Shown here: in pieces, positions 21,972 to 33,420 of the stretch
Layout of the letters: each line of letters begins with the position of its first letter
How positions within the stretch are numbered: the stretch's first letter is position 1
Origin: Tipula vernalis
Taxonomy: Eukaryota > Arthropoda > Insecta > Diptera > Tipulidae
NCBI GenBank assembly: GCA_958295665.1
Contig: OY282559.1
Location: 272,006,047 to 272,070,046, forward strand
Direction of reading: 5' to 3'
DNA: 64,000 bases
Program-made: the position numbers and the translations under genes
The notes under the pieces: generated by a model
Databases searched by the model: none
The model's input: the letters and a program-made list of their open reading frames with translations, nothing else
What the model was told of the DNA's origin: nothing

Positions 21972-23600
21972 TTGAACAGAAAATCATCGGCTCAAGGGCT
22001 ACTTTGCTCGAAAGTCGATAATGGGGATGATTTTGATCACTGTTTGAGTGACATGGTAAACCATTTTTGGGAAATCGACTCATATTCAGATGGCGATCCC
22101 GAGCTAAATTCGCATCATCAAGAATGTGAAAAACACTATAATCTAAACACTAGCCGTAGCCAGAACGGTATTTACGTCGAATCGCTATGCGTCGCTTCCT
22201 TAATCTTGAGAAGAAACTAGATCGGAATCCAGCAGCTAAACAAATGTATAAAAAATGTATCGCCGAATATGAGCAACTGCATCATTTGGTAGAGGTGATC
22301 AACGCCACATTGTTTCTTGCCTCATCACTATGTGACGAAACCATCCACCTCTAGTACGAAGTTGAGGGTCTTTCATGCTTCCTGTAAAACGTCGAGCGGG
22401 GTATCATCGGCTCCTTATCATTTTGCTGCGTTTCTGCCATTTTCGATATGTACTGACGGCCGACATACAAAAAATGTACCGTCAGATTCTCATTGAGTCA
22501 CCCCCCGACAATAACTATTAACTAATTCTGTGGAGAGCAAACGAGAACGAGCCTATCAGGATCCTAAGATTACGAACGGTGACCTAATGTACAGCGGCTG
22601 GGCCTTATCTGGCCATCAGGACACTATTTCGTTTGGCTGAACATGAGGGCCGAAACTATCCCTTGGGAGCAAGGGTTCTGAACCAAAATTTTTATGTTCA
22701 CGAAATGATGGTCGGTTCAAATTCGATGTCAAAGCTTTGTGAAATGTTGCATCAAACATCCGCTATCCTTGAGAAGGGCGGTTTTATGTTGAGCAAATTC
22801 TGCTCGAATGATCAAAGGATATTGGATAAAATGGAGCAACAACATTGCGAACCGTTTGTGAATATTGACGAAAAAGGGATTATAGAGACTAGGATTAATA
22901 TGGCAACCCAATCTAGATGTTTTTCGATTCTCTTATCAGGCCGCGGATAAATATGATATAACAACCAAACGTACTATGCTGTCCGAATTGGCTAGTATGT
23001 CCCGTGGTCACATGGATTCTGTGATGAGTGAGTTGCATGGATTCTGTGATGCAAGCGAGAAAGCTTATGGAGCCTGCGTGTATGTAAGATGTGGTCACAA
23101 GGACAATTCGATTACAACCAGACTGCTTGGTGTAAAATTTAAAGTGGTCTCCACCAAAATATTAAACATAGAACGAGTTGACTTGAATTGCGCGACTTGA
23201 ATTGCTGGCTGCAAAATTGTTATCGGATCTCGTGGCTCGTTTGAAAAGAGAGGTTTTTGATGAAATAAAGATTGATGCCGAATATTTTTGGTCTGATTCA
23301 CAGAATACACTTTGCTGGATTAAAGCGGAACCTAGCAATTGGAATATCTAAGATTAAGCAGGCCACTTCTGTTGAAGCGTGCAGACATATACCAGGTGAT
23401 CAGAACCCTGCTGATTTAGTGAGTCGCGGCATGCTACCAACAGAGATTGTTCGATCCGATTTTTGGTTTAGCAGCCCTACCTTTCTTCAATTAGACATTC
23501 AACAATGGCCGCCATTCGAGATTTCAACTGAACCATTCGATGAAATTCCCGAGAAACGTGCAATAAAATTTGCACTAATTGCAAACTCAGCGGATTAAAA
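21972..23600 (+). pseudogene. BEL/Pao Pol remnant: RT and RNase H
   Basis: The protease is missing. RT begins with HFWEIDSYSD and CEKHYNLN (about 22060-22150), then LEKKLDRNPAAKQMYKKC and EYEQLHHLVEV at 22200-22300. The palm is scrambled by stops and frameshifts between 22330 and 22900. RNase H resumes with HGFCDASEKAYGACVYVR (about 23035-23090), FWSDSQNTLCWI (about 23285-23325), then HIPGDQNPADLVSRG and FWFSSPTFLQ to 23590. At least five frame changes. The last ORF ends at TAA 23596-23598, close to the 3' LTR. Confidence 0.8.
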
Positions 23601-23650
23601 GTTGGATGTTGATTTAACTTGGCATGCAAAGCAAAAAAGTTTATCGCCAT

Positions 23651-23787
23651 TGTCGAGTCAGTAATCTCTCAACTGTTGTATAGAAAACATTAAAATAAAA
23701 ATATTATATCATATGTCATTGTTTGAGCATACAAATTAAAGTGATTTTTTTTTATTTAAGTTAGTGGTTCCCAATTAAAAACCAACA
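23651..23787 (+). repeat. 3' LTR of the BEL/Pao element
   Basis: Same ends as the 5' copy (TGTCGAGTCAG and ACCAACA). It lacks about 45 bp (the GCCGCGTTATTTTTTGCG region) and carries a 23 bp AT-rich addition, so the two LTRs have diverged by indels. Confidence 0.85.
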
Positions 23788-23825
23788 GTTACATTTATGG
23801 AATGAATCTCTACTTAAGTTTTATT

Positions 23826-24233
23826 ATGTTGGCACAACAACAGAGTTAAGTGCACAGTTAATTGGAATCGGCCAACATTGAATTTAGGATTTGGAAGAAT
23901 GTGAGGCAATAGCCTCCGCATAAAAGCCAAGTAAACTGTATAGTGAATTAAATAAGGCGAGTTTCGGGCGCTGTAGCCGCCTAGAGAACTTTAAGTGCCG
24001 ATATAGTTAAAATTACGAATTTTGATTAAAATTTTATTCTTAAAAATTAAATAAAAATTTAATATTTGCGGAATTTTCAGAAGAAACGATATTAGGACTA
24101 TACGTAAACCTGAAGGGCGAGCAAGCAAGCTTAACCAAACGAGGATTTCTATCGTAGGCAAGTCGCTTGTTCGACCATCTGCGACGGCTTTCACATTTAA
24201 TCATTAAAATAAAGATACTTTTCCAAATATTGT
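23826..24233 (+). repeat. Candidate BEL-type LTR/leader of the second BEL/Pao relic
   Basis: TGTTGGCACAACAACAG (23826 on) resembles the start of many BEL/roo LTRs, and AATAAAG lies near 24212. The segment ends just before pol-like sequence at 24235. No partner copy is clear; TGTTGGCAAGT near 28264 is only suggestive. Confidence 0.35.
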
Positions 24234-24234
24234 A

Positions 24235-24510
24235 GGTTCAAATTTGGATTGGGATGATCAATTACCTCATGAAGTAGCAACCGAATGGCTGAAACTGCCA
24301 AAAATAGCTACAATTAATATAGATAAATATAAAGACACAAATTCCCACAGTAAAATGGATTATCTGACGCTTGTAAATTTGCTTATGCAGAAAAATAACG
24401 CAAACGTCGATGTAACACACTTTCTGCACATCTTGACAAAAAGAACTCTTTCGTTGGAAACCGAACTGGAGAGAAACCGCAAATATGAACAGATCCTCAC
24501 GTGACTACCC
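24235..24510 (+). pseudogene. BEL/Pao RT-region fragment
   Basis: An 86-codon open stretch without a true ATG start (the first codon at 24244 is TTG). LDWDDQLPHEVATEWLK matches the RT-to-RNase H connection phrase of BEL/Pao pol ('DWD-x-x-LP-x-x-x-x-x-x-W'), followed by LPKIATINI. The next part, through HFLHILTKRTLSLETEL, is not one I can assign. Fragment only. Confidence 0.55.
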
Positions 24511-24889
24511 GGCTGACTGCACGACCAGAAAAATCGAGCAACATTTCTACTATAAAGGAAAGGTCCAAAATGTTTAGCAGGTCCAAGTTATTAGCCAGAA
24601 AACATGCAATAAGAGTCAAGCCATACGCAAGAAATACGTAGCCAGTTTCTACACAACAAATTTTTACATTCAGCAAAATAATTAGATTTTGGTATACCTT
24701 ATCCAATCTATCAATATAAAGCTAAAGTCAATTCGCAAAAATTCAACTTCAACAACAGAAAATTCCAGTGTCTCGTTTTCAGTCACGTACAGGCACTTCG
24801 AACAACAAGTAAAGCTCATCGCATCCAACAAATATCTGCAAGCAAATTAATCAGGATTACTGCGAGTCGGAGGATAAATTATAAACCCG

Positions 24890-25299
24890 TCCATAACTTA
24901 TCACATCAAACGTCCAGTAATATTGGCGGCAAATAAAAAGCTCATCGAATCAATTGTGAGAGAATATCATCTTCGTTACATATTTACATGCGGAGCAAAC
25001 AGTCATATTACATGAATCACATGACAGCTGCACTACGTTAGAAGTATCGGATTATTGATTGTCATAATTTAGTTCGAAAGGTCATTTTCAAGTGATTTAC
25101 CGAATCCAAGATTTGAGCTAGTAAGAGTCTTTCCAAACAAATTTGATCAGAGGAAGAGTACAGAAATCATAAATAAACTACATCTGCACTAAAGAAGCAA
25201 TTTATATTGAGGTAGCATCTGATCTTATTACCACAAGAAATCCACAGGAACCAACTTTATTGGAGCTCGTAGCCATTTATATGACCTTTCCCAATTAAA
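24890..25299 (+). pseudogene. BEL/Pao integrase, 5' part
   Basis: RPVILAANKKLIESIV and EYHLRY, at the position of the zinc-binding HHCC domain, begin near 24905. After stops, AIYIEVASDLITT (24-residue region around the first catalytic Asp) reads at about 25205-25245, then TNFIGARSHLYDLSQLKY up to the gypsy insertion. Integrase would join cDNA to the chromosome. It is dead because of stops and the insertion. Confidence 0.65.
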
Positions 25300-25303
25300 A
25301 TAT

Positions 25304-25699
25304 TGTTACGGTGACATCTAGAATTTTCCATGATAAAACTGTCCTAAATGTTTCTAGACTATTCTTACTGAAAAAGTTATGAAATTTCTAAAAGTTCTGG
25401 TTTACGAGTAAGTATACTATATAAGGAGTAAACGAAATCGAATTAGAATCATTTGCATTTGGATAGTGTGAAGATTAAAAAGGAATTAAAAAGTGATTTA
25501 AAAAGTGTTTTAGTGCGATATAAAAAATTATAAGTGAACAGTAGTAACATTGTGCACAAATTAGAAAAAGTGATTTTGTGAATTTTTGTTTTTTAATTTT
25601 TGTTTTATATAAAACAATTCGTTTGTGTTAAATTGAAGTGGTTCGCTTTATTCACAATCTAGTGATTCGAACCTTGATTGACAAGGCAAAAACGTAACA
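25304..25699 (+). repeat. 5' LTR, SAP-type gypsy copy 1
   Basis: Begins TGTTACGGTGACATC and ends GTAACA, 396 bp. A TATA-like TATATAAG lies near 25418. The string TTGGTGACAGTAGTGG follows as the primer binding site. Confidence 0.9.
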
Positions 25700-25714
25700 A
25701 TTGGTGACAGTAGT

Positions 25715-27405
25715 GGAGAGTTCCAGAATTAAAAAAGGAACTTGAGAAACGGGGTTTGGCCACTGATGGTAGTAAAGCAGCTTTCCAAGCGCGACTACGT
25801 GACACCATAGAGAATGAAGGGTTAAACGCTGACCATTATAAATTTGGCGTGGAAGTAAGGAATGCGGTAACCGTAGAGAAGATAGAAAACAAAAACATTG
25901 GTCGAAATAGCACAAGTACCTTCTGGAAGTTTCGATTTGTCGTAGTTAATGGCTGCTATGAAGCAGCTGATGACGCAACAAAGAGAGCACCTAAATAAAA
26001 TGATGGAACAAAAAACTTGCGACAATTTGAGTCAATAAATCTGTGAGACCTCGAAATTAAACACGAGATGGAACGACAAATGGAGTTAATTGAGCAGCAC
26101 CCAAAAGATGGAACGACAAAACGAGCGACAGTTGAAGACAATAAATCATTCAAACTAAGAAATGAAACAATAGTTGGGTGAAATTAAGCAGCCAAGCCAA
26201 ATTATAGTGCGTCAATTGGGGGAAATTGCTGAAGGGCAAAACTGTCGAACTGTCTACAATATCTATCTCGAAATTTTGAAGGCGCTGGATCGGAAGTCAT
26301 TATTTAGGCGGCAAATGAATTTATACACCAACGAGTACATCGAGCGGATAGTACCAAAATTCGGAAGCGGCAGGCTTAGGAATTGGGAATTTGACAAGTT
26401 GGGTCATCTCTCAAGGAGCTATCGGAAAGTAATACAATGAAGGAGAAGAGCGTCATGTTTTACCGAGACGGGCGTCGAGCGGTCGGGACAAAGGTCTAGA
26501 GGCAGCGAGCTGAGACGTCAAGTATGTAACAAGATTGGACACATATCGCAAGATTGTTTTGAAGCAAGAGAGAAACGGCAAGGATCGCAACTTTTATGGA
26601 ACAGCACCCAGCTTAGAGCAGAAATGGGATGTACGAATGTCAAAAGTCGAAAAGCTGGGAAGATTACAAGTCAGTTTGTAATAACGGATGCTGGCTTCGC
26701 GATCTGGTTGCCCAATAACATACAGCTCTGTTACGACAGTAGCACATCAGTAGTTGATGGGATGAAGTGTATAATTACGCTGGATACGGGAGCAACTCAC
26801 ACGATTGTCCGGGAAGACTTGATCGGAGGAGTTGTACAGCTGGCTGATGGGTTAAAATTAATAATGGCAAATGGGAATAGTGCAATGATAAAAGGGAAAC
26901 AAGATGTGATGCCATAAATATCGGGAAAACTATTTTCCAACACGAATTTCAGGTCGCAGATTTTGTGGGCGAAATTATCTTGGGAATGGACTTCATGAGG
27001 GTGAACGCCTTTGAGTTCGATTTTGGACGAAGAATATTGAGTAGCGATAACACCGCTGCCACTTAAATTCAACGGTATGGATGCCACATAAGGCGGATAA
27101 CAGTCAGCCTTCGCGAAGAACTGCCATCGAAGTCGCGAATAATTGTTGAGGAAACCCATGAGCATCAGGTTAAACAGATATTGGGTGAGAAGGGTCGGGT
27201 TGCGCGAAGAGGAGTGCTAGTGTCGGTGAATGGATGAAACATCGATATGACATACGGGCAAATAACCAAAGAAAGAAGGGGGATTCTTCGTCAAAACTGC
27301 AGCCTACATGGACGCAACCCTACAGAACTAGGAAAGGACAAGGAGGTAAACCGAAGGTGGTGCAATTAGAGAGGCTGTTCGGGACGAACAGGCTTAGGTA
27401 AGGGG
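25715..27405 (+). pseudogene. SAP-type gypsy gag-pol relic
   Basis: The start encodes the SAP motif (VPELKKELEKRGLATDGSKAA), then a Gag remnant with frame breaks; TTA-ATG-GCT-GCT at about 25946-25957 shows the unbroken phrase that is disrupted in copy 2. A Cys knuckle near 26523-26560 is followed by the protease CIITLDTGATHTIV (about 26770-26812). RT and most of integrase are absent. The last 200 bp recall the integrase C-terminus (KPKVVQLERLFG). Nonfunctional. Confidence 0.8.
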
Positions 27406-27408
27406 TAG

Positions 27409-27825
27409 TGTAACGATGACACCTGGGGTATAATAGAATAAGTTAAATTAAAGTGTGCAAAGTTTTACTATTCTAAAATGGAATTTTCCATGATAAAACT
27501 GTTCTAAATGTTTCTAGACTATTCTTACTGGAAAAGTCATTAAATTACTAGAAGTTTTGGTTTGAGCATATAAAAAGCGAACAAGATCGAACTAGATTCA
27601 TTAATATTTGGTAAGCGACAGTATATGGATTAAAAAGTGAACTAGTGAGAGGTAAAATTTGTGCAAAATTAAAAAAGTGATTTTGTGAATTAAATCTATT
27701 TAATATTAATAAATTGTTTTGAATTAATTTTTGCTGTTAAATAAATAAAGTCGTTTGTGTTAAACTGAAGTGTTTTATCACAATCCAGTAATATGAACCT
27801 TGACTGACAAGGCGAAAACATAACA
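27409..27825 (+). repeat. 3' LTR, SAP-type gypsy copy 1
   Basis: Begins TGTAACGATGACACC and ends ATAACA, 417 bp. The purine-rich tract AGGTAAGGGGTAG directly precedes it, as expected for the second-strand primer. Confidence 0.9.
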
Positions 27826-27829
27826 ATAT

Positions 27830-28250
27830 TTTCTAATTTTCTATTGGCACACCAAATGACATTCAAGTTTATCCACCAAACTCGCCACATTTCGGGGGAC
27901 TTTGGGAAGCTGCCGTAAAAAGTATAAAATATCACATTGGTGAAATTGAATCAATGGCAAATCGAAAATTATAATTCACTATAACCTAAAGGTATATTGG
28001 GAAGAGCTCGATAATAGTGTCCAAACACATATTTTATGATCAACTAATAATCCTACGGAAATGATGAAAGTCCGCTCTTTTGTGTAAATAGTTGACTATC
28101 TTTAACCAAGTCAAGAGTTAACGCATAGATACCAGGACTTAGCTACCATGAAAAGGTCACTACAAACAAAACCAAAAATTGGAAGATCAAAATGTTCAAA
28201 GGAAAAATGCCGTATGTACAGAAAGAACGTTGTACCTTGAATAAAACTGC
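27830..28250 (+). pseudogene. BEL/Pao integrase, 3' part
   Basis: This resumes the integrase core right after the gypsy element: GTPNDIQVYPPNSP followed by HFGGLWEAAVKSIKYHIG, which includes the third catalytic residue (Glu of GLWEAAVK). Degraded family text with several stops follows to about 28250. With the part before 25300 it forms one interrupted domain. Confidence 0.75.
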
Positions 28251-28663
28251 ATCGAAAACAGTATGTTGGCAAGTACTTAAAAACCTGATGAGGGATGGGC
28301 TTAATTCCAAGTGCTTGAATGTTTCATTATGATTATACGAGATGGATTTATGAGAAATCCACCAATAGAAAGAGAAATAATTAATAGAAAGAGAAAGTTT
28401 GTCTGTATTAAATCAATAAGATTCTTTCGGCTTTTTATAGACAAAATATATTAAAAATAATGGCATTCACAACAATGTCGACTTGTTAATCAGAAAAAAT
28501 GAAGAGGCTCATCATTTATAAATATATCTACCAGAAAAACTAGAAATATCAAAATCCCACCCGTACTTCAACCCGAGGTCAATACAAAGTGTATCGACTC
28601 TAAAAATACAGACAAACTTTATCTTTCTATTGTTTGTGTGGGCATAAAATACACAGAAATGAG

Positions 28664-28860
28664 AGTTTTCCTTGAGTTTTTGATTTGGTGAATTTTATAA
28701 TTCGCTAAGTCAATTCGTTCTTGCCTCATACGTAATGTATGAAGTTAGAATGTAATTTTGTAGTTTGGTCGTAGCTACCTGATGAGTACCCCAAACTTTT
28801 TGTTTGTATGAACTTATCAGTACGAAACCAAACTACCACAGAGAAATCTCAAGGAAAGTT
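28664..28860 (+). mobile_element. Short inverted-repeat unit carrying hammerhead ribozyme B
   Basis: Imperfect inverted repeats around TTTCCTTGAG (28667-28676) and CTCAAGGAAA (28848-28857) bound a ~195 bp unit with the ribozyme on the right. ATTCGCTA at 28700-28707 lies 63 bp before the cleavage C, as in unit A. Otherwise the two units are strongly diverged, so the family is old or diverse. Confidence 0.6.
28760..28836 (+). ncRNA. Hammerhead ribozyme B (type III topology)
   Basis: CUGAUGA is at 28779-28785 and GAA-A at 28824-28827. Stem III is a perfect 10 bp helix (28760-28769 with 28827-28836). The predicted cleavage nucleotide is C28770. Stem I is the palindrome GUAGCUAC (28771-28778). 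Stem II opens with 4 bp (GUAC 28786-28789 with GUAC 28820-28823). All core residues are canonical. Every helix differs in sequence from ribozyme A yet still pairs. Confidence 0.82.
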
Positions 28861-29020
28861 TTCAGTCGATACACTTTGTATTGACCTCGGGTTTAAAGTA
28901 CGGGTGGGATTTTGATATTTCAACTTTTTCAGGTAGATATATTTATAAATGATTGACCCATGGTTGTGAATGCTATTATTTTTAATATATTTTGTCTATA
29001 AAAAGCCGAAAGAATCTTAT

Positions 29021-29519
29021 TCAAATAATTAATAAAAAGTGGATGGCAGGTTTGTATGTAATCACAACAATGTGTACAAAACAATTCATACTAAGTTGAT
29101 ATTTAAATTATGTAATCTTCTATTTTAGCTGATACCATTTTGAGCATTCCGCTCTCTTCGATAGAACCCTAATATTCGCTTACCAACATAAGTTGTCAAC
29201 TGAGTTTGGCAAATGTCGCCAAATACTTAAGATGGCGGTAGGGTTGCAGCAGAACAAATCACCGATTTTCAATGAAATTCAATCACATTTTAAATGTAAT
29301 GAAGAAAATTCGATGTATTATTTTGTACCCGTAAAATCGAAATTTTTCGGAGTGGCCGAGTAAAAATTCCGTTAATACTAGGATGTTTTACTAGATCCGG
29401 TTGGTATATTTCAAGCGTAAAGAAATTTAGTTCAACAAAACGCGAAGCAAAAATATTTATAATTCCACCAATAACTTCTTGAGAAAGCTGAAAATTATAG
29501 TAAATTATCAAGTAATTTC
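29021..29519. other. No gene seen
   Basis: AT-rich noncoding sequence. The 90-codon minus-strand frame at 29290-29562 has no family motif. Confidence 0.5.
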
Positions 29520-30560
29520 GAACAATTTTTAATAATATCAAAAAATCTCCTCGAATGTGCAAAATTACAAAAAATCTCGAAGAATTACCAAAAGCTTTGT
29601 TAATTCATGTAACATCATGCGAGTATCTTCAATGTTTATCTCGAAAATATTGAATAATCTCGATAAAACATGCAACCCAATTCGTACGTTCAAATTAATT
29701 CATAATATCCTGAATAATCCAAAATTATTTCAAGGCACTCGGCTAGTCTCAAATATTCTTAAGAAATGTCACCTACATATCTCGATGCTAAGCAGATCAT
29801 TAATTTTGTAACAAGAAGCAACTCCATCGCTTGCAAATTTCGAGGAATATCGGAAAAACAAGTAACCTCAAAAAGTATCGAAAATCAAAAAAAAATTCGA
29901 ATTTCCCGAAAAACTCCAATAAGCTCAGGATCCTGGGATAATTTTAAAAAATCAAGAAATTACAAAGAATCTCGAATCAACTGAAAAAATGTTATGCAGA
30001 CATCGTACGAATAATATCAAAAATATTGAATAATGTCATTATTTTCGAATAACTTCGGTGCCAAGCATCTTCGCGCTATTTAAATCCGGAAATCTGGATA
30101 ATTCCAAGAATCTCGAGAAAATGAAAAAAGTCGAAAAAGGTCTGAAAAGCTTAATAATATCTGATATATGGAACTCAGTGAGAGAGAAAAGCTTGATAAT
30201 CTTGATATTCTCGAGAAATTCCAAATTTTTACGAAGATCTCGAACAAAATTCGAATTCTAGAATAATCTTAAAAAATCAATAAATCTAACAATGTATAAT
30301 AAAAAGACATCTTAATGCTAAGCAATTTAAAAGCACAAAAATACATTTTTCACGTAAGAATAAGTGAATCTCGAAAGTATCGAATAATATTGATGCCAAA
30401 ACGCTGGTCAAACCCGGAAATCTAAGTTATTCCAAACATCTCAAAATTTCGGATTTAGAGGGTCTCATCTAACACAATGCTATTCGCTTCATAGTTTAAT
30501 CGAATAGTCTCAAAAAATCTATAAAATCTCGAATAATCTACATACTTCTTGTCAGGGTCG
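29520..30560. repeat. Degenerate short-unit repeat, AATCTCGAATAATC type
   Basis: Dozens of diverged phrases such as AAAATCTCGA, GAATAATCTCGA and AATCCGGAAATCT recur every 15-30 bp over about 1 kb. A similar tract lies at 51640-51960. Open frames here are by-products of the repeat. Confidence 0.65.
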
Positions 30561-31264
30561 GTCGACCAATTCATTAACATATTTCGAACAAATTTTAGAA
30601 TCGGTTAAAAAATATGTACCAATAGTCGGTACCAATAACTACAATATAAAGGTATGAAAACCCATATCCGGGTTTGATTTCCCTACCACGGAGTGTTGAA
30701 TTATAGCAAAGAAAATATCTTTAGTTGTTTTTGAAGAAAATGTATATCTTCTGTGTATGGCTTCCATTCAAAAAATTTTGGAAAACATTTTCTGTATACT
30801 TAATTTACCATTTGACGATTTAGGAAATTAATCACTTCACGTTTAAATCCGAACATCGTACTTACCAATCGATTTCCAAACAAGTTTGGTAACTTCACAG
30901 TGGTGAGTGCTAAACAGTTTTATGTTTTTCAAACGAAATGTGAGAAATAAAATAATAGCTAAAGTTACTTTATGAATAAAATTGAATTATTATTCGACTG
31001 GCTATCTGTCAAAATTCATCTTTCTTTTCTAGAATTCGTACTGAATAGATGTTTTAATTTAATTGGTAATCATTGGAAGGACAGGGCAGCAAATTTCGCA
31101 GCAGAATTAATGGTTCTCAAAATCACTTGCTCTGAATTTAAAAATTTTATCAGAGATAATTGCTGTTGGCATTGGTAGTACAACACCTCAAAAAGAAAGA
31201 ATAATAACAAAAAAAAAAAAATTTGAACGCATCCGCGTTAATGTTCCTTTTTACGTTTGTAACG

Positions 31265-31400
31265 AGACCGACACGGATGGTGGGTATCGGTCTGTTAACA
31301 GAAAATTGTGTTACTCACTCAGAGGCTTTGGACGGTCATCTTGAGGCCGGCTAAGCTCAGTGGATTGGGGTGGGGTTTCCCAAAGCTTGAGTGAGTCTTG
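31265..31400. other. GC-rich island with two strong stem-loops
   Basis: Within about 70% AT surroundings this segment is GC-rich. Stem 1 pairs AGACCGA (31265-31271) with TCGGTCT (31287-31293). Stem 2 pairs 31313-31331 with 31379-31396 (17 bp, one 2-nt bulge) around a loop with CTAAGCTCAGTGG, which resembles a Pol III A-box. I see no B-box and cannot name a family. Confidence 0.4.
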
Positions 31401-31429
31401 TTAGACCGCTGGAAAAAGGACTAGGGAAT

Positions 31430-33110
31430 TAAAATAGGAAAAAAAAATCAAAGATAAGGAACGGAAACAAGGCATGGACCAACTCACCGTAGAATGCTGA
31501 GAATGCACTTACCACTTCATCTTAAAAAAAATTTGTTAAATTCTCATCCTGAAATGCCACAAAGTACAGAACAATATGCACAAAAAAAAAATAAAAATAA
31601 AAATGGTGAACCCGAGAGAGTATTGAATAAAAAAAATTATTAATGAAACCATAAAGATGTAGATAATGATTACAATAATTTAATAATATTTATTAAAGAA
31701 AAATCATAAATTCGAAATAAAAGAAAATAGTATAAGGATACAGAAATAAATTCAAAGTAAGATAAATTGTTTTTAATTATTTACTAATTACTACCTAACA
31801 CCATGACGTCACAGTATCTTAAATTAAAGTAAAGGAAAAACAAATAATTTTTGGCAATTAATAAGATAAATATGACTAAAATAAAATATTGTATATAAAG
31901 AAAAAGATAGTAATAGATAATAAACTTAAACACTAGATCAAACATATAGTATGTAATATAAAAAAAAATGGCATATATAAAAAGAAAACCTTATTATTTT
32001 ATGGATGGCCATCATTATGCAGCTCACAAATATCACTTTACAGTTTTTCTTTCTTTGTTGTTTTTGTTTTTACGGAATACAATTTTTGATTAATGTTTTT
32101 TTTTTTTTTTTTTTTTTTTTTCAAGTTTTCAAGATTATTGGTTTTGCAAACATGCACAGCATACAAAACGGACATGTGGTCCCTTTTCACAATTTGGTTC
32201 TTAAACTGTATTTTTACATGTAATCGGTTTTATTTTCACCCAACAAAAATTAATGTTATTTGTCGTGAAAAATTTTTAAGCGACCATATACACTTGGTTT
32301 CTTAAATGTGGCTCGCACGTTAATTACATATTATATCAATGTTAATTCGTATTAAGTGCATTATAAATGTCTTATTAGTTTATTAATAACGGATCAATTA
32401 TATTACAACTGTTTTTTTTTTCTCATTTAATATAACATCATTTTAATTTCATAATTGAAATTTTCACAAATTTTAATTTAAAGTTCAATAAAACAACTAT
32501 TTTAAGCACAGAAAAAAAAAATGTTTTTGATAAAAAAAACTGATCTTATCCATAATATGTCTATGTTTTTTTAGTTAATATCAATTAGTATCACATTGTA
32601 TTGACATTATCTGGAAACTTCCAGAGCATAAAATTCACAGAAAAAAAAATAAAATTAGAGAAAACTTATTAATGATTTTAGTATTTACATATCTCAAAAA
32701 GACAAGCCAAAAGTTTTTTTTAAATGTTCGATTATTATAATCGAACTTAATTACAAAAAATATTCTTATCAACTACAAAAAAAATAATTTTTCGAATTTT
32801 TCTTTGTATCCACTCAATGTTGTGCACTTGATAAAATTTAGCAATCAACTCCCGATCTTTCCAAAAAAACCGATATTTATCAACAAAAAAAAAACAAAGA
32901 AAAATCATCATGGTTTCCTGGACCAATAATAAAAAAAAAAATTTCTGAAAACGGGTCAATTCAACAGAATCAAAAACAAAATTTTTCCCGCGTTTTATTT
33001 TTTTCTTGTTTGTTCCGTTTTGTGGCATACGTAATAAATAATAGCCCTAATTATGTCAGGGATATCAAACCCACCCAACTTTGAAACGACGCGCAATTGC
33101 CAGCCGTTAC
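31430..33110. other. AT-rich stretch with homopolymer runs, no gene seen
   Basis: Contains a T tract at about 32098-32122 and several A tracts. Open frames across them are low complexity. No element ends found. Confidence 0.55.
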
Positions 33111-33119
33111 ACGTTCTTT

Positions 33120-33420
33120 AAAGTTAGTTTCTCAAAATTCCCCATTCATAAAAGAAACTCGTATGTGGGCCACACCTCAATTTTTTACTTTCTTTTACGC
33201 TAGTAAATTTTATTTTGGGATCCCTAGAGCATAAAAAATTGGGTTTCGAAGTGATGGCTATTTGTCTGTCATCCTATGTCCTCTCTATAGCACAGATGAT
33301 TTAACCTTTAACCAATCAAACTGAAACTTTATATTTAAAATTTTTCTTAAATTGGAGGCCCTATTTAATTTTAACGAAAATCGGCCAACCGGAAACGGTG
33401 GCTTTCATTAATTTACAGAA
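33120..33420. repeat. Dispersed repeat, copy 1 (module B then A)
   Basis: Module B (about 33120-33180, TCTCAAAATTC...GGCCACACCTC) precedes module A (about 33185-33410, TTTACTTTCTTTTAC...CGGCCAACCGGAAACGG). Both modules recur at 38625-39160 in the order A then B. Confidence 0.7.

Larger units (their letters stand above)
20189..23787 (+). mobile_element. BEL/Pao LTR retrotransposon lacking integrase
   Basis: Two related LTRs (20189-20355 and 23651-23787) enclose a BEL/Pao-type gag with DUF1759-like wording and an RT/RNase H pol. The right LTR follows the RNase H end by about 50 bp, so protease and integrase are gone. Total length 3.6 kb versus 6-9 kb for complete family members. I could not find a matching target duplication. 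Confidence 0.85.
25304..27825 (+). mobile_element. SAP-type Ty3/gypsy element, copy 1, internally deleted
   Basis: Complete insertion with two LTRs and a 4-bp duplication ATAT (25300-25303 and 27826-27829). The interior of 1.7 kb keeps the start of gag, the protease and the integrase end; RT, RNase H and most integrase are deleted. It is the same family as the copy starting at 60247. It sits inside the BEL/Pao integrase. Confidence 0.9.
24235..28250 (+). mobile_element. Second BEL/Pao relic, interrupted by a gypsy element
   Basis: BEL/Pao pol pieces lie at 24235-24510, 24890-25299 and 27830-28250. The last two are one integrase split by the Ty3/gypsy element at 25304-27825. All pieces are on the plus strand, in the expected order, and badly decayed. 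It differs in sequence from the element at 20189-23787. Confidence 0.7.
28384..29020. repeat. Foldback of nested inverted repeats around a hammerhead unit
   Basis: The left arm (about 28412-28600) and right arm (about 28865-29020) are reverse complements over some 150 bp apart from one ~25 bp indel difference. A second inverted pair, 28384-28410 and 28604-28631 (about 26 bp), is nested in the left part. The loop side contains the hammerhead unit 28664-28860. No ORF. Confidence 0.8.

Noticed and set aside
28283..28330. CCTGATGAGGGATGG string
   Set aside because: No matching GAAA segment or stems nearby.
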